The notes under the pieces: generated by a model
Seen by the model: only the letters and a program-made list of their open reading frames with translations
The model's database searches: none
Told to the model about the DNA's origin: nothing
Origin: Prevotellaceae bacterium
GTDB taxonomy: Bacteria; Bacteroidota; Bacteroidia; Bacteroidales; UBA932
Assembly: GCA_031259225.1 (NCBI GenBank)
Contig: JAIRLT010000222.1
Coordinates: forward strand, 1-5,714
DNA: 5,714 nt
Reading direction: 5' to 3'
Shown: positions 1 to 5,714 of the stretch, one piece after another
How the letters are laid out: every line of letters begins with the position of its first letter
Position numbering within the stretch: position 1 is the first letter of the stretch
Position numbers and translations under genes: made by a program

Positions 1-171
1 GCGGTACAGGAAATAATTGCACGTTACCGTCCGGAACAGCAGGTAGAAATAATGATTAAAAGGGACGGGAAAAAACGGCATGTGAATGTCGTATTAGCCG
101 CGTTTGATCAGAAGGCAGAACAAAAAAAAGCAGAACAAAAAAAATATATACCCGATTACCAGGGCAGGTAA
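1..171 (+). CDS. PDZ-domain protein, C-terminal fragment (probable HtrA/Do-type serine protease)
   Basis: This is a 56-residue C-terminal fragment in frame 1, cut by the window edge and ending in TAA at 169-171. The visible residues include IIARYRPEQQVEIMIKRDGK followed by RHVNVVLAAF. This is the pattern of the last helix and strands of a PDZ domain as found in DegP/DegQ/HtrA proteins, where an 'I..YRPGDKV...V.RDGK....V.L' stretch closes the domain. In that family the PDZ domain binds unfolded or C-terminal peptides and positions them for a periplasmic serine protease. The tail after the PDZ is a short, strongly charged linker with a twofold KAEQK repeat, ending YIPDYQGR. The protease domain lies outside the window, so another PDZ protein (a C-terminal processing peptidase or a retropepsin-like protein) is possible. 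The PDZ call is fairly secure; the HtrA assignment is an inference. Confidence 0.72.
   Translation, partial: AVQEIIARYRPEQQVEIMIKRDGKKRHVNVVLAAFDQKAEQKKAEQKKYIPDYQGR
112..141 (+). repeat. Two-copy 15-base tandem repeat in the PDZ gene tail
   Basis: Two adjacent 15-base units (112-126 and 127-141) differ at one position (AAGGCAGAACAAAAA and AAAGCAGAACAAAAA). They encode KAEQK twice. Each unit contributes to a run of eight A residues (122-129 and 137-144). The unit is a multiple of three, so gain or loss of a copy would keep the frame, whereas slippage in an A8 run would change the last residues of the protein. It probably arose by local duplication in a disordered tail. Confidence 0.75.
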
Positions 172-218
172 AATAGATTGCTGTTTTTTTTACCTACCAT
201 GGTCAAAAAGTAGCGTCT

Positions 219-257
219 CAAAAAAAGAAATAACCCTATGGTCTATTTCTTTTTTTG
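219..257 (+). terminator. Long AT-rich inverted repeat, candidate terminator or operator
   Basis: The arms 219-232 (CAAAAAAAGAAATA) and 244-257 (TATTTCTTTTTTTG) are perfect 14-base reverse complements. The stem can extend inward through ACC (233-235) and GGT (240-242), with one bulged C at 243 and a CTAT loop (236-239). It lies 48 bases after the stop of the PDZ gene and its right arm carries a T7 run, so it may end transcription of that gene. The A-rich left arm would let it work in the other direction too. The stem is unusually poor in G and C for an intrinsic terminator. It also occupies the place where the -33 region of the next promoter should be, so a protein-binding operator is a real alternative. 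The symmetry is directly visible; the role is inferred. Confidence 0.55.
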
Positions 258-265
258 TATTTTTG
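258..265 (+). promoter_or_regulatory. Bacteroidota-type -7 promoter box for the TMTC-like/Lnb-like genes
   Basis: TATTTTTG matches the TAnnTTTG consensus of the -7 element used by the primary sigma factor in Bacteroidota. It ends 24 bases before the ATG at 290, which would give a leader of roughly 15-20 bases. A matching TTTG -33 element is not present at the usual 19-21 base spacing; that region falls inside the inverted repeat at 219-257. The surrounding DNA is very T-rich, so a chance match is possible, but position and fit are good. Confidence 0.5.
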
Positions 266-289
266 CACTTTGTTAAAAATATTACAGCG

Positions 290-2758
290 ATGAAAAAACA
301 ACCAGTTCGCAAAATGGCGGTCAAGAAAACGCCGCCGTTAGCTGCAAAACAAGTGCAAACGCCACCTGTAATTGAAAAATTTGTACCGGCGTCTTTTCCC
401 AAGCGGGTGCATATTGTTATTGTGGCTTTCTGCTTTGCCATTTACAGTAACACATTGTGGAACGAATTTGCACTGGACGACACGATGGTACTTACACAAA
501 ACGAATTTGTGAAGGAAGGTATCAATGGTATCCCGAAGATTTTTAAATACGATACATTTATCGGCCGTTACGGGGCACAGGTTACCAACTTGCCCGGTGG
601 GCGTTATCGCCCCCTGTCGGTCGCTCTGCTGGCGGTGGAGTACGATATTTTTGTCGATTCGGAAACCAAGCAGATTATCCGCGATAAATTAGATACGACC
701 AAAACACAGTTTGTACTGCCGCTCCGCTACCTTAGGCCGGAAGTGCGAGCGCAACTTGACTCGACGTCTACGGTAACCTACAGCAAAGCCGCACCATATA
801 AGCAAAATGACGATGATTCGTCGCTGTACATGAAAACGTTGTTGCCCTACGCCAGCCATTTTGTGAATATTGTGCTGTATGCGCTGGTGGCATGTTTCCT
901 GTTTAAATTGCTACAGCGGCTGTTCCCGGTGCGCGAGGCGGCGGGTTGGAAGTTGCTGCTGAACGTGCCGGTGATTGCGACGCTGCTCTTTGTTGCGCAT
1001 CCGGTGCATGTGGAGGCGGTGGCGAATATTAAGGGGCGCGACGAGATTATGACGTTCCTCGGCGCGTTGACGGCGCTGTTTTATACGTTGCGGTGGCTGG
1101 ATACGCGACAGCCGCGCTTTTTGTTCATCACGTTCCTGTGTTTTCTGGGTGGGGTATTTGCGAAAGAAAATGCGCTGACATTTTTAGCCATTATCCCGAT
1201 TACGATTTATTTTGCGGGGCAATATAAATTAAAACATATCCTGCTGTTCGCGGGGCTGACCGTCATACCGGTGTTCCTGCTGCTAAAGGGGCAGGCATTA
1301 GCGTTCCTGTTTGTCGCCATGTTCGCGGTAGCGCTTTTTACCGCGCCGAAGTCGTCGCAAACCCGGACAATTGCGTGGGCCTTGCTGCCTTCGTTTGCCG
1401 CAGGGGTCATCTTTACGTGCGTACGCTGGAGCGTCATCAACATGGAACCGCTGCCGGAAGTGGAATTGATGAACAACCCGTTTCTGGGGATGCGTTCCGT
1501 TGAAAAGGCGGCAAGCATTGTATACGGGCTGGGGCGTTACCTGTGGCTGCTGGTTTACCCCAACCCGCTGACGACGGACTATTACCCGTACCACATCCCG
1601 AAAGTGGTTATCAATAATGCCGGGATAAGCGAGTTTATCAATACCATCAGCATCGCCAACCCTGCGGTATGGTTACCGCTGCTGGTTTACGGCGCAATGT
1701 TCGCCATTATAATATGGGGCTTGTCGCCCAAGCGTAAAAATATCTATGCCTACGCCATGATTTGGTACCTTGTGCCGCTGAGCATTGTTTGCAACGTGTT
1801 TGTGATGATAGGCACCTTTATGAACGAACGGTTTGTATATATCTCTTCGGTGGGTTTTTGTTTAGCGCTGGCTTATTTTATCATCGTTCATTTACCCAAA
1901 TGGGTGAAGCGCGAAAGGTATTACCGGTTAATAGTTATAAGTTTCCTCGGCGTAGTCCTTTGCCTGTATTCATGGCAAAGCATTGCACGCAATAAAATAT
2001 GGTTCGACGACTTCACACTCTCCACTACCGATGCGCTGCAATCGCCCAGGAGCGCCAAAGCCAACTACGACGCGGCACGCGTATATAACATCAAACTGCA
2101 AGCGGCGCCGAACGACAGCCTGCGCCTCCTCTACACGCGGCAAATTTATAAATACGCCAAACGCGCGGTGGAAATACACCCGGTATATGAAAATGCGCTG
2201 ACGCTATATTCATGGGCGAACACCATGCTGGGCAACATGTATCCCGACAGCACGGCGAAGTACCCGCGCCAGCTTTCGATAAACCTGTTAAAGCAGTTGC
2301 TCCGCCGCAATGCCGGCACGCCGTTTGCTTTTGGACCATTGGGCGAACTGCTGGCGACCATCCCCGACCCCGCCGAACGCGCCCGGCAGTGGGAAGAAAT
2401 CCTCCAGATTGCACCCAACCGGTTTGAGCCGAACTTCCATCTCGCACGCATTTACATGACCGAACAGGGCGACCCCGCCAAAGCCGTTCCCTACTACGAA
2501 AAAGCCGTTTCCTTTGAACCGGGCAATACTACGGCGTTGATAGATTTAGGCGCAGCCTACGGCAACTCCGGCAAAGGCGTGAAAGCATTGGAAACATTCG
2601 AAAAAGTATTGCAGATAGCGCCCACCGACACGCTGGTATTGCGGAACCTCGAGGTTACCTATATCAATCTCGGCGATTACCCCAAGGCGCTCGAAACCCA
2701 CCAACGCTACCAGGCTATCGGCGGGCGGCAGCCGTCTATGGTGGTGGTATCACAATAA
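290..2758 (+). CDS. TMTC-like (DUF1736/TPR) GT-C family membrane glycosyltransferase, putative protein O-mannosyltransferase type
   Basis: An 822-residue integral membrane protein. The ATG at 290 is chosen because it follows a -7 box; the frame stays open upstream to a TTG at 104, but that stretch overlaps the PDZ gene and the hairpin. A basic, proline-rich cytoplasmic N-terminus (1-40) leads into TM1 (about 41-59). Then come the acidic pair D63-D64 in ALDD, GGRYRP (103-108), HPVHVEAVANIKGRDE (237-252), KEN (292-294), and a DUF1736-like stretch from NNPF (about 395) to LTTDYYPY (427-434). About 11-12 membrane segments end near 563. The soluble C-terminus carries TPR-type repeats, clearest from about 713 to 812. 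These landmarks match animal TMTC1-4, which transfer mannose from dolichyl-phosphate-mannose to cadherins, and their bacterial relatives. The acidic pair is the likely catalytic site facing the periplasm, with the TPRs probably holding client protein. Donor sugar and acceptor here are unknown. Family confidence is high; the reaction is inferred. Confidence 0.85.
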   Translation: MKKQPVRKMAVKKTPPLAAKQVQTPPVIEKFVPASFPKRVHIVIVAFCFAIYSNTLWNEFALDDTMVLTQNEFVKEGINGIPKIFKYDTFIGRYGAQVTNLPGGRYRPLSVALLAVEYDIFVDSETKQIIRDKLDTTKTQFVLPLRYLRPEVRAQLDSTSTVTYSKAAPYKQNDDDSSLYMKTLLPYASHFVNIVLYALVACFLFKLLQRLFPVREAAGWKLLLNVPVIATLLFVAHPVHVEAVANIKGRDEIMTFLGALTALFYTLRWLDTRQPRFLFITFLCFLGGVFAKENALTFLAIIPITIYFAGQYKLKHILLFAGLTVIPVFLLLKGQALAFLFVAMFAVALFTAPKSSQTRTIAWALLPSFAAGVIFTCVRWSVINMEPLPEVELMNNPFLGMRSVEKAASIVYGLGRYLWLLVYPNPLTTDYYPYHIPKVVINNAGISEFINTISIANPAVWLPLLVYGAMFAIIIWGLSPKRKNIYAYAMIWYLVPLSIVCNVFVMIGTFMNERFVYISSVGFCLALAYFIIVHLPKWVKRERYYRLIVISFLGVVLCLYSWQSIARNKIWFDDFTLSTTDALQSPRSAKANYDAARVYNIKLQAAPNDSLRLLYTRQIYKYAKRAVEIHPVYENALTLYSWANTMLGNMYPDSTAKYPRQLSINLLKQLLRRNAGTPFAFGPLGELLATIPDPAERARQWEEILQIAPNRFEPNFHLARIYMTEQGDPAKAVPYYEKAVSFEPGNTTALIDLGAAYGNSGKGVKALETFEKVLQIAPTDTLVLRNLEVTYINLGDYPKALETHQRYQAIGGRQPSMVVVSQ

Positions 2759-2767
2759 ACAACGGCT

Positions 2768-3913
2768 ATGCGTACCTGTTTACTTGCTATTATGTCGGTT
2801 TGTTGCGCGGCGTTCACCGCAAGCGGGCAGCCCCTTTCGCCTGCCGCCCGCATTTCCTTACTCACTTGCGGCGCGGGCGACGAGCTATATTCCACCTTTG
2901 GACACAGCGCGGTGCGCGTTTGCGACACGGCGCAACAGCTCGACCTGGTATTCAATTACGGGACATTCGATTTCCATGCGCCCCATTTCTATACGGACTT
3001 TGTACGCGGCAAACTGAACTACATGTTAAACGTAACAAGGTTTGAAAACTTCCTCTTCGCTTATGAAGTTGAGCAGCGCTGGGTCTTTGAACAGGCGCTA
3101 AACCTTACGCCGGAACAGCAGCAGGAACTATTCGCTTTTTTAGTAAACAACAGCCTGCCCGAAAATAAATATTACCTGTACGATTTTTTATTCGACAACT
3201 GTACTACCCGCATCCGCGATTTGCTGGAAACGGGATGCCGCGGGCAACTGGTATTGCCCGATAAACCGCTCGACGGGCGTCCTACGTTCCGCGATTTGTT
3301 GTACCCGCACCTGCATACGATGCCGTGGTCGAAATTGGGCATTGATATTTTATTGGGCAGCCGTACCGACCGTATTGCCACGCCCCGCGAATACCTGTTC
3401 CTGCCGGATTTCCTTTCGGAAGCGGTTGCCCATGCCGTGCTTAACGGGCAGCCGGCTGTAGCGGAAAGCCGTTACCTGTTCCACCCCGGCGAACAACCGC
3501 TGCATAGCGCGCCGGTGTTCACGCCTACGGCGCTGTTCCTTGCATTGCTGGTAATAATCGCTACCGCCACTTTTGCCAAACTTCCGTTAAAAGGCTTCGA
3601 CGCCGCATGGTTCCTGCTCTTGGGATTGTTCGGATTATTCCTTGTATTCATGTGGGCAGGCACCGACCATTATGTTACCAAAGCAAATTTTAATTTATTA
3701 TGGGCATTCCCGGCACATGCGGCAGTGGCTGTCGCGCTTTTCAGGAAACGGCGTCCGCGCTGGGTAAGGTGGTACTTTGCCGCCACGTTACTGGCGTGCA
3801 TACTGCTGTGCATCTTTTGGACGCTGCTGCCGCAACATTTGAACAGTTCACTCATTTTTGTAACACTGCTAACCGGACTGCGGGCATTCGCGGAATTAAG
3901 AATTAGGAATTAA
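2768..3913 (+). CDS. DUF4105/Lnb-family envelope protein, candidate lipoprotein N-acyltransferase
   Basis: A 381-residue protein starting 9 bases after the TMTC-like stop, so probably cotranscribed with it. Residues 1-20 look like a signal peptide (hydrophobic LLAIMSVCCAAF, likely cleavage after TASG). The soluble domain (about 25-245) has the DUF4105 hallmarks: LLTCGAGDELYSTFGHSAVR with H46, FNYGTFDF (62-69), DFVRGKLNY (77-85), and YLYDFLFDNCTTRIRD with C145. About five membrane segments follow (roughly 253-273, 279-297, 308-324, 336-352, 358-375), with a conserved-looking TDHYVTKANFNLLWAFP (299-315). In Bacteroides a protein with this domain was identified as Lnb, the lipoprotein N-acyltransferase, and the domain is now often labelled Lnb N-terminal. 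H46 and C145 are plausible catalytic residues, with C145 as a possible acyl carrier; that is inference. Paralogues of unknown function exist, so the exact activity is not certain. The last six residues (ELRIRN) are encoded largely by the tandem repeat. Confidence 0.85.
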   Translation: MRTCLLAIMSVCCAAFTASGQPLSPAARISLLTCGAGDELYSTFGHSAVRVCDTAQQLDLVFNYGTFDFHAPHFYTDFVRGKLNYMLNVTRFENFLFAYEVEQRWVFEQALNLTPEQQQELFAFLVNNSLPENKYYLYDFLFDNCTTRIRDLLETGCRGQLVLPDKPLDGRPTFRDLLYPHLHTMPWSKLGIDILLGSRTDRIATPREYLFLPDFLSEAVAHAVLNGQPAVAESRYLFHPGEQPLHSAPVFTPTALFLALLVIIATATFAKLPLKGFDAAWFLLLGLFGLFLVFMWAGTDHYVTKANFNLLWAFPAHAAVAVALFRKRRPRWVRWYFAATLLACILLCIFWTLLPQHLNSSLIFVTLLTGLRAFAELRIRN

Positions 3914-3977
3914 GAATTAGGAATTAGGCTGACGCGCCGGCTAATTAGAAATTAGAAATTAGAAATCAGAAATAAAC
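3893..3977. repeat. Two phased arrays of a 7-base repeat (AATTARR) around a GC-rich 14-base core
   Basis: The first array (3893-3927) has five units of GAATTAA or GAATTAG. The second (3943-3977) has three exact AATTAGA units followed by two decayed ones (AATCAGA, AATAAAC). AATTA starts at 3894, 3901, 3908, 3915 and 3922, then at 3943, 3950 and 3957. The second array is therefore exactly 49 bases (seven units) from the first, and the GC-rich spacer CTGACGCGCCGGCT (3929-3942) is exactly two units long. ATTAGGC on the left of the spacer and GCTAAT on its right can pair with one bulged G. The repeat overlaps the end of the DUF4105 gene and stops 5 bases before the DUF6261 start. Every unit in the first array carries TAA or TAG, so three adjacent units close all three forward frames. 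Confidence 0.85.
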
Positions 3978-3982
3978 AACTT

Positions 3983-4750
3983 ATGGCTAAAACGACTTGT
4001 CTGAAAGGTTTCATTAAAAAGATATCGCTCTCCCGTTTGCCAAACGAAGAACATAACAAATTCATGTGCGACCTGCTCGATTTGATTGCCAATGCCAACG
4101 ACGCTGTAGGGAACGCCATTACCAAAATCCTTCCTGAGTTTGCCAATTTGGTAGAGGATGAAAACACGATTATAAAAATTACTTATGAAAACAAATTAAA
4201 AGAGATGCTCGCCCAAACCGATAAACTGCGCGACGGCTTGTTCCGTGCCATACAGGCTATCGTTGCAGCTTATATAGACAGTCCCCTTGAAGAGGAAGCG
4301 CGTATTGCAAAAAAGCTGAAAGTCCTATTCGACAAGTTTGACAATATTTACCAACTGCCGCCGCTGGATAAAACCGATGCCATTCACAGGCTGTTCTATG
4401 AATTGGAAATCCACGTGGATACTTACAACCAGCTTCACCTGGCAGACTTCTTCAAAGATTTGAGGACTGCCACGAATATGTACGAAGGACTCTATAAAGG
4501 TCATACAAGCGCCTACTCGGATATAGGTGCTATTGCTGTCGTGAAGGGCATTCGCCTGAAAGCGGATGAACTATACGCCCAAATAATAGAAGCCATTGAG
4601 TCGGATATGCTTATATACGGCATAAGCCGATATAGCAATTTTGTAATTGCGCTTAATGCGCTTATTGGGGAATTACGCGGCAAAGCCAACAGCGGGGAAA
4701 AACGCGCTACCACGAATAAATCCGGGAACAGCAAACCGATCAAGCGATGA
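3983..4750 (+). CDS. DUF6261 family protein, function unknown
   Basis: A 255-residue protein with no signal peptide or membrane segment, so probably cytoplasmic. The ATG at 3983 directly follows the heptad repeat and fits the family start. The N-terminal pattern ISLSRLPNEEHNKFMCDLLD (14-33), the helix TDKLRDGLFRAIQAIVAA (79-96) and the stretch KLKVLFDKFDNIYQLPP (111-127) followed by AIHRLFYELE (133-142) are what I recall of DUF6261, an all-helical family seen mainly in Bacteroidales. No catalytic motif is visible. The amphipathic helices suggest a helical bundle. The last 22 residues (about 234-255) are a lysine- and serine-rich, low-complexity tail. No TAnnTTTG box is visible just upstream, so it may be read from the preceding genes through the repeat, or from a weak CATTTTTG at 3853-3860 inside the DUF4105 gene. 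The context gives no clear functional clue. Family assignment is from memory of its pattern, not a search. Confidence 0.75.
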   Translation: MAKTTCLKGFIKKISLSRLPNEEHNKFMCDLLDLIANANDAVGNAITKILPEFANLVEDENTIIKITYENKLKEMLAQTDKLRDGLFRAIQAIVAAYIDSPLEEEARIAKKLKVLFDKFDNIYQLPPLDKTDAIHRLFYELEIHVDTYNQLHLADFFKDLRTATNMYEGLYKGHTSAYSDIGAIAVVKGIRLKADELYAQIIEAIESDMLIYGISRYSNFVIALNALIGELRGKANSGEKRATTNKSGNSKPIKR

Positions 4751-4803
4751 AAGCATAATCATGATGGAACAAAAACGGATAGCGCACAACCGGCACGGCA
4801 TTC
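4751..4803. other. Convergent intergenic gap without a clear terminator
   Basis: This 53-base gap separates the stop codons of the DUF6261 gene and the minus-strand prenyltransferase gene. The only symmetry I see is a short ATCATGAT palindrome at 4758-4765; there is no GC stem followed by a T run in either direction. Termination here may rely on Rho, or on signals inside the opposite gene. Confidence 0.5.
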
Positions 4804-5658
4804 TCAGCTAAGGAAGTCTGCTATCGCAAATGCGCTGAACAGCATGCCGGCAATGCCGTTGGTCGTAGCAAAAGCGGCGTCTAAGCGGCTTAAATCGGAA
4901 GGTTTTATTATCAGGTGCTGGTAGAGCAACAACCCGCAAAACAGCGTGGCGCCGGTGATGTAGAAAATTCCCGCATGTAACGTCCAGCCGGCAAACGCCA
5001 CCAATGCCGCCGCCACCACATGCAGGACGCCGGAAAACAGCATCGCCCCCTTGCGTCCGAAGCGGGCGGGAATGGAAAATAATTTCTCTTGCCGGTCAAA
5101 CGCCTCGTCGGACAAGGCATAGAGCACGTCAAACCCGCTAACCCAAAAAAATGTTATTGCGGAAAACAATACCGGCGGCAAAGCCAATGCCCCGGTTACC
5201 GCAATGTAGGCGGCGGTGGGAGCAATGGCGAGGCTCGCCCCCAAAACTAAGTGGCATCCCCAAGTGAAGCGTTTGGTAAAACTGTACCCCACAATCACCA
5301 GCAACGCCACCGGCGACAAATACAGGCACAAGCGGTTGAGCAGGGCAGCCGCCAGCACAAAAAACGCCGCATTCGCCACGCAAAACCCCAGCGCCCGCTG
5401 CGGAGTGATGGCGCCGCGCGGTATTTCGCGGTTGGCGGTACGCCGGTTGCGGGCGTCGAAGCGCCGGTCGGCATAGCGGTTGAAACTCATGGCGGTGTTG
5501 CGGGCAAACACCATGCACGATAACATCAACACCAGCGTACGCCATTCAAACGCCACCGCCGTCCCCGTGTATGCCAACACAAAACCTATACACGCAAAAG
5601 GAAGCGCAAAAACCGTATGCGAAAATTTGACAAGGGAAAAATACTTCTTTATATCCAT
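4804..5658 (-). CDS. UbiA-family polyprenyltransferase (UbiA-like/MqnP type)
   Basis: A 284-residue integral membrane prenyltransferase with about eight to nine membrane segments. The start is the ATG read from 5658 down, giving MDIKKYFSLVKFSHTVFALP, a typical UbiA N-terminus. A longer version from a TTG at 5682 would overlap the promoter. The first aspartate-rich motif is NRYADRRFD (N60, D64, D68) followed by ARNRRTANREIPRG. The second is DVLYALSDEAFD (D177, D184, D188) followed by IPARFG (196-201). These aspartates bind Mg2+ and the diphosphate of the polyprenyl donor, which is joined to an aromatic acceptor. The NRxxDxxxD form, with R instead of D after the N, and the RTANRE stretch resemble the subgroup annotated as putative 4-hydroxybenzoate polyprenyltransferase or MqnP rather than MenA. 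The product probably feeds quinone synthesis, but the acceptor cannot be decided here. The gene converges on the DUF6261 gene with 53 bases between stops. Confidence 0.88.
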   Translation of the reverse strand: MDIKKYFSLVKFSHTVFALPFACIGFVLAYTGTAVAFEWRTLVLMLSCMVFARNTAMSFNRYADRRFDARNRRTANREIPRGAITPQRALGFCVANAAFFVLAAALLNRLCLYLSPVALLVIVGYSFTKRFTWGCHLVLGASLAIAPTAAYIAVTGALALPPVLFSAITFFWVSGFDVLYALSDEAFDRQEKLFSIPARFGRKGAMLFSGVLHVVAAALVAFAGWTLHAGIFYITGATLFCGLLLYQHLIIKPSDLSRLDAAFATTNGIAGMLFSAFAIADFLS

Positions 5659-5679
5659 TCGTTGTTTGCTTTTCCGCCG

Positions 5680-5687
5680 CAAAGATA
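5680..5687 (-). promoter_or_regulatory. Bacteroidota-type -7 promoter box for the prenyltransferase gene
   Basis: Read on the minus strand, 5687-5680 is TATCTTTG, an exact match to TAnnTTTG, followed by C as is common. It lies 21 bases before the ATG at 5658, which gives a short leader. A TTTG -33 element is not seen at the standard spacing. The box overlaps the TTG that would begin a longer reading frame, which argues that the ATG at 5658 is the true start. Confidence 0.6.
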
Positions 5688-5714
5688 GCGAAAAATAACG
5701 GTTGCGCGCTGAAA

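Noticed and set aside
184..209. Second hairpin (T5-T-ACC / GGT-C-A5) and ACCATGGT palindrome upstream of the main one
   Set aside because: The stem has a mismatch and only three GC-containing pairs plus an A/T tract, which is easily found by chance in such AT-rich DNA. There is no T run after it on the plus strand.
104..289. Extension of the TMTC-like frame upstream to a TTG at 104
   Set aside because: It overlaps the PDZ gene, runs through the AT-rich palindrome and -7 box, and encodes a lysine/aromatic stretch unlike the family. The ATG at 290 is a better start.
1207..1594. Minus-strand open frames within the TMTC-like gene, and similar antisense frames elsewhere
   Set aside because: They are shadows of the plus-strand genes, with atypical composition, no promoter and no recognisable domains.
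850..2758. Shift from G-ending to C-ending codons near 1990 inside the TMTC-like gene, possibly a fusion
   Set aside because: The shift coincides with the membrane-to-TPR boundary and can follow from amino acid content (Leu/Val codons ending in G versus Asn/Asp/Tyr codons ending in C). The TMTC family normally joins these parts.
3893..3977. CRISPR-like array
   Set aside because: The units are 7 bases with no unique spacers; this is a simple tandem repeat with one GC-rich interruption.
4761..4811. Short plus-strand frame ATG-TAA of 16 codons plus stop between the convergent genes
   Set aside because: It is too short, overlaps the prenyltransferase 3' end and has no promoter or recognisable sequence.
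5659..5682. Eight-residue N-terminal extension of the prenyltransferase from a TTG
   Set aside because: The TTG lies within the -7 box, and the following ATG gives the usual UbiA N-terminus.

Overview
The window looks like chromosomal DNA of a member of the Bacteroidota, most likely the order Bacteroidales. Three things support this. The gene families (DUF6261, DUF4105/Lnb, a TMTC-like TPR membrane protein, a UbiA-like prenyltransferase with an NRxxDxxxD motif) are typical of that phylum or well represented in it. Two good TAnnTTTG -7 promoter boxes lie 15-25 bases upstream of start codons. No start codon has a clear Shine-Dalgarno sequence. These are mainly housekeeping and envelope genes rather than a mobile island.

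Layout. Positions 1-171 hold the 3' end of a gene encoding a PDZ domain, probably an HtrA/Do-type protease. The AT-rich gap at 172-289 holds a long perfect inverted repeat (219-257) that abuts a -7 box (258-265). Next come two co-directional genes 9 bases apart. The first (290-2758) encodes a multi-pass membrane protein of the TMTC (DUF1736 plus TPR) GT-C glycosyltransferase type. The second (2768-3913) encodes a signal-peptide protein of the DUF4105/Lnb family with a C-terminal membrane domain. The second gene ends inside a 7-base tandem repeat (3893-3977), made of two arrays in the same heptad register separated by a GC-rich 14-base core. A DUF6261 gene of unknown function (3983-4750) starts 5 bases after the repeat. 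It converges on a minus-strand UbiA/MqnP-type prenyltransferase gene (5658-4804), whose own -7 box lies at 5687-5680.

Function. The TMTC-like and Lnb-like genes probably form a transcription unit devoted to modifying exported proteins: sugar transfer from a lipid-linked donor in one case, and possibly lipoprotein N-acylation in the other. The PDZ gene upstream would also act in the envelope. The prenyltransferase belongs to quinone biosynthesis and is transcribed separately. I found no tRNA, rRNA, CRISPR array or transposase. The least explained parts are the phased heptad repeat, the DUF6261 gene behind it, the palindrome/promoter overlap at 219-265, and an apparent insertion in the first periplasmic loop of the TMTC-like protein.
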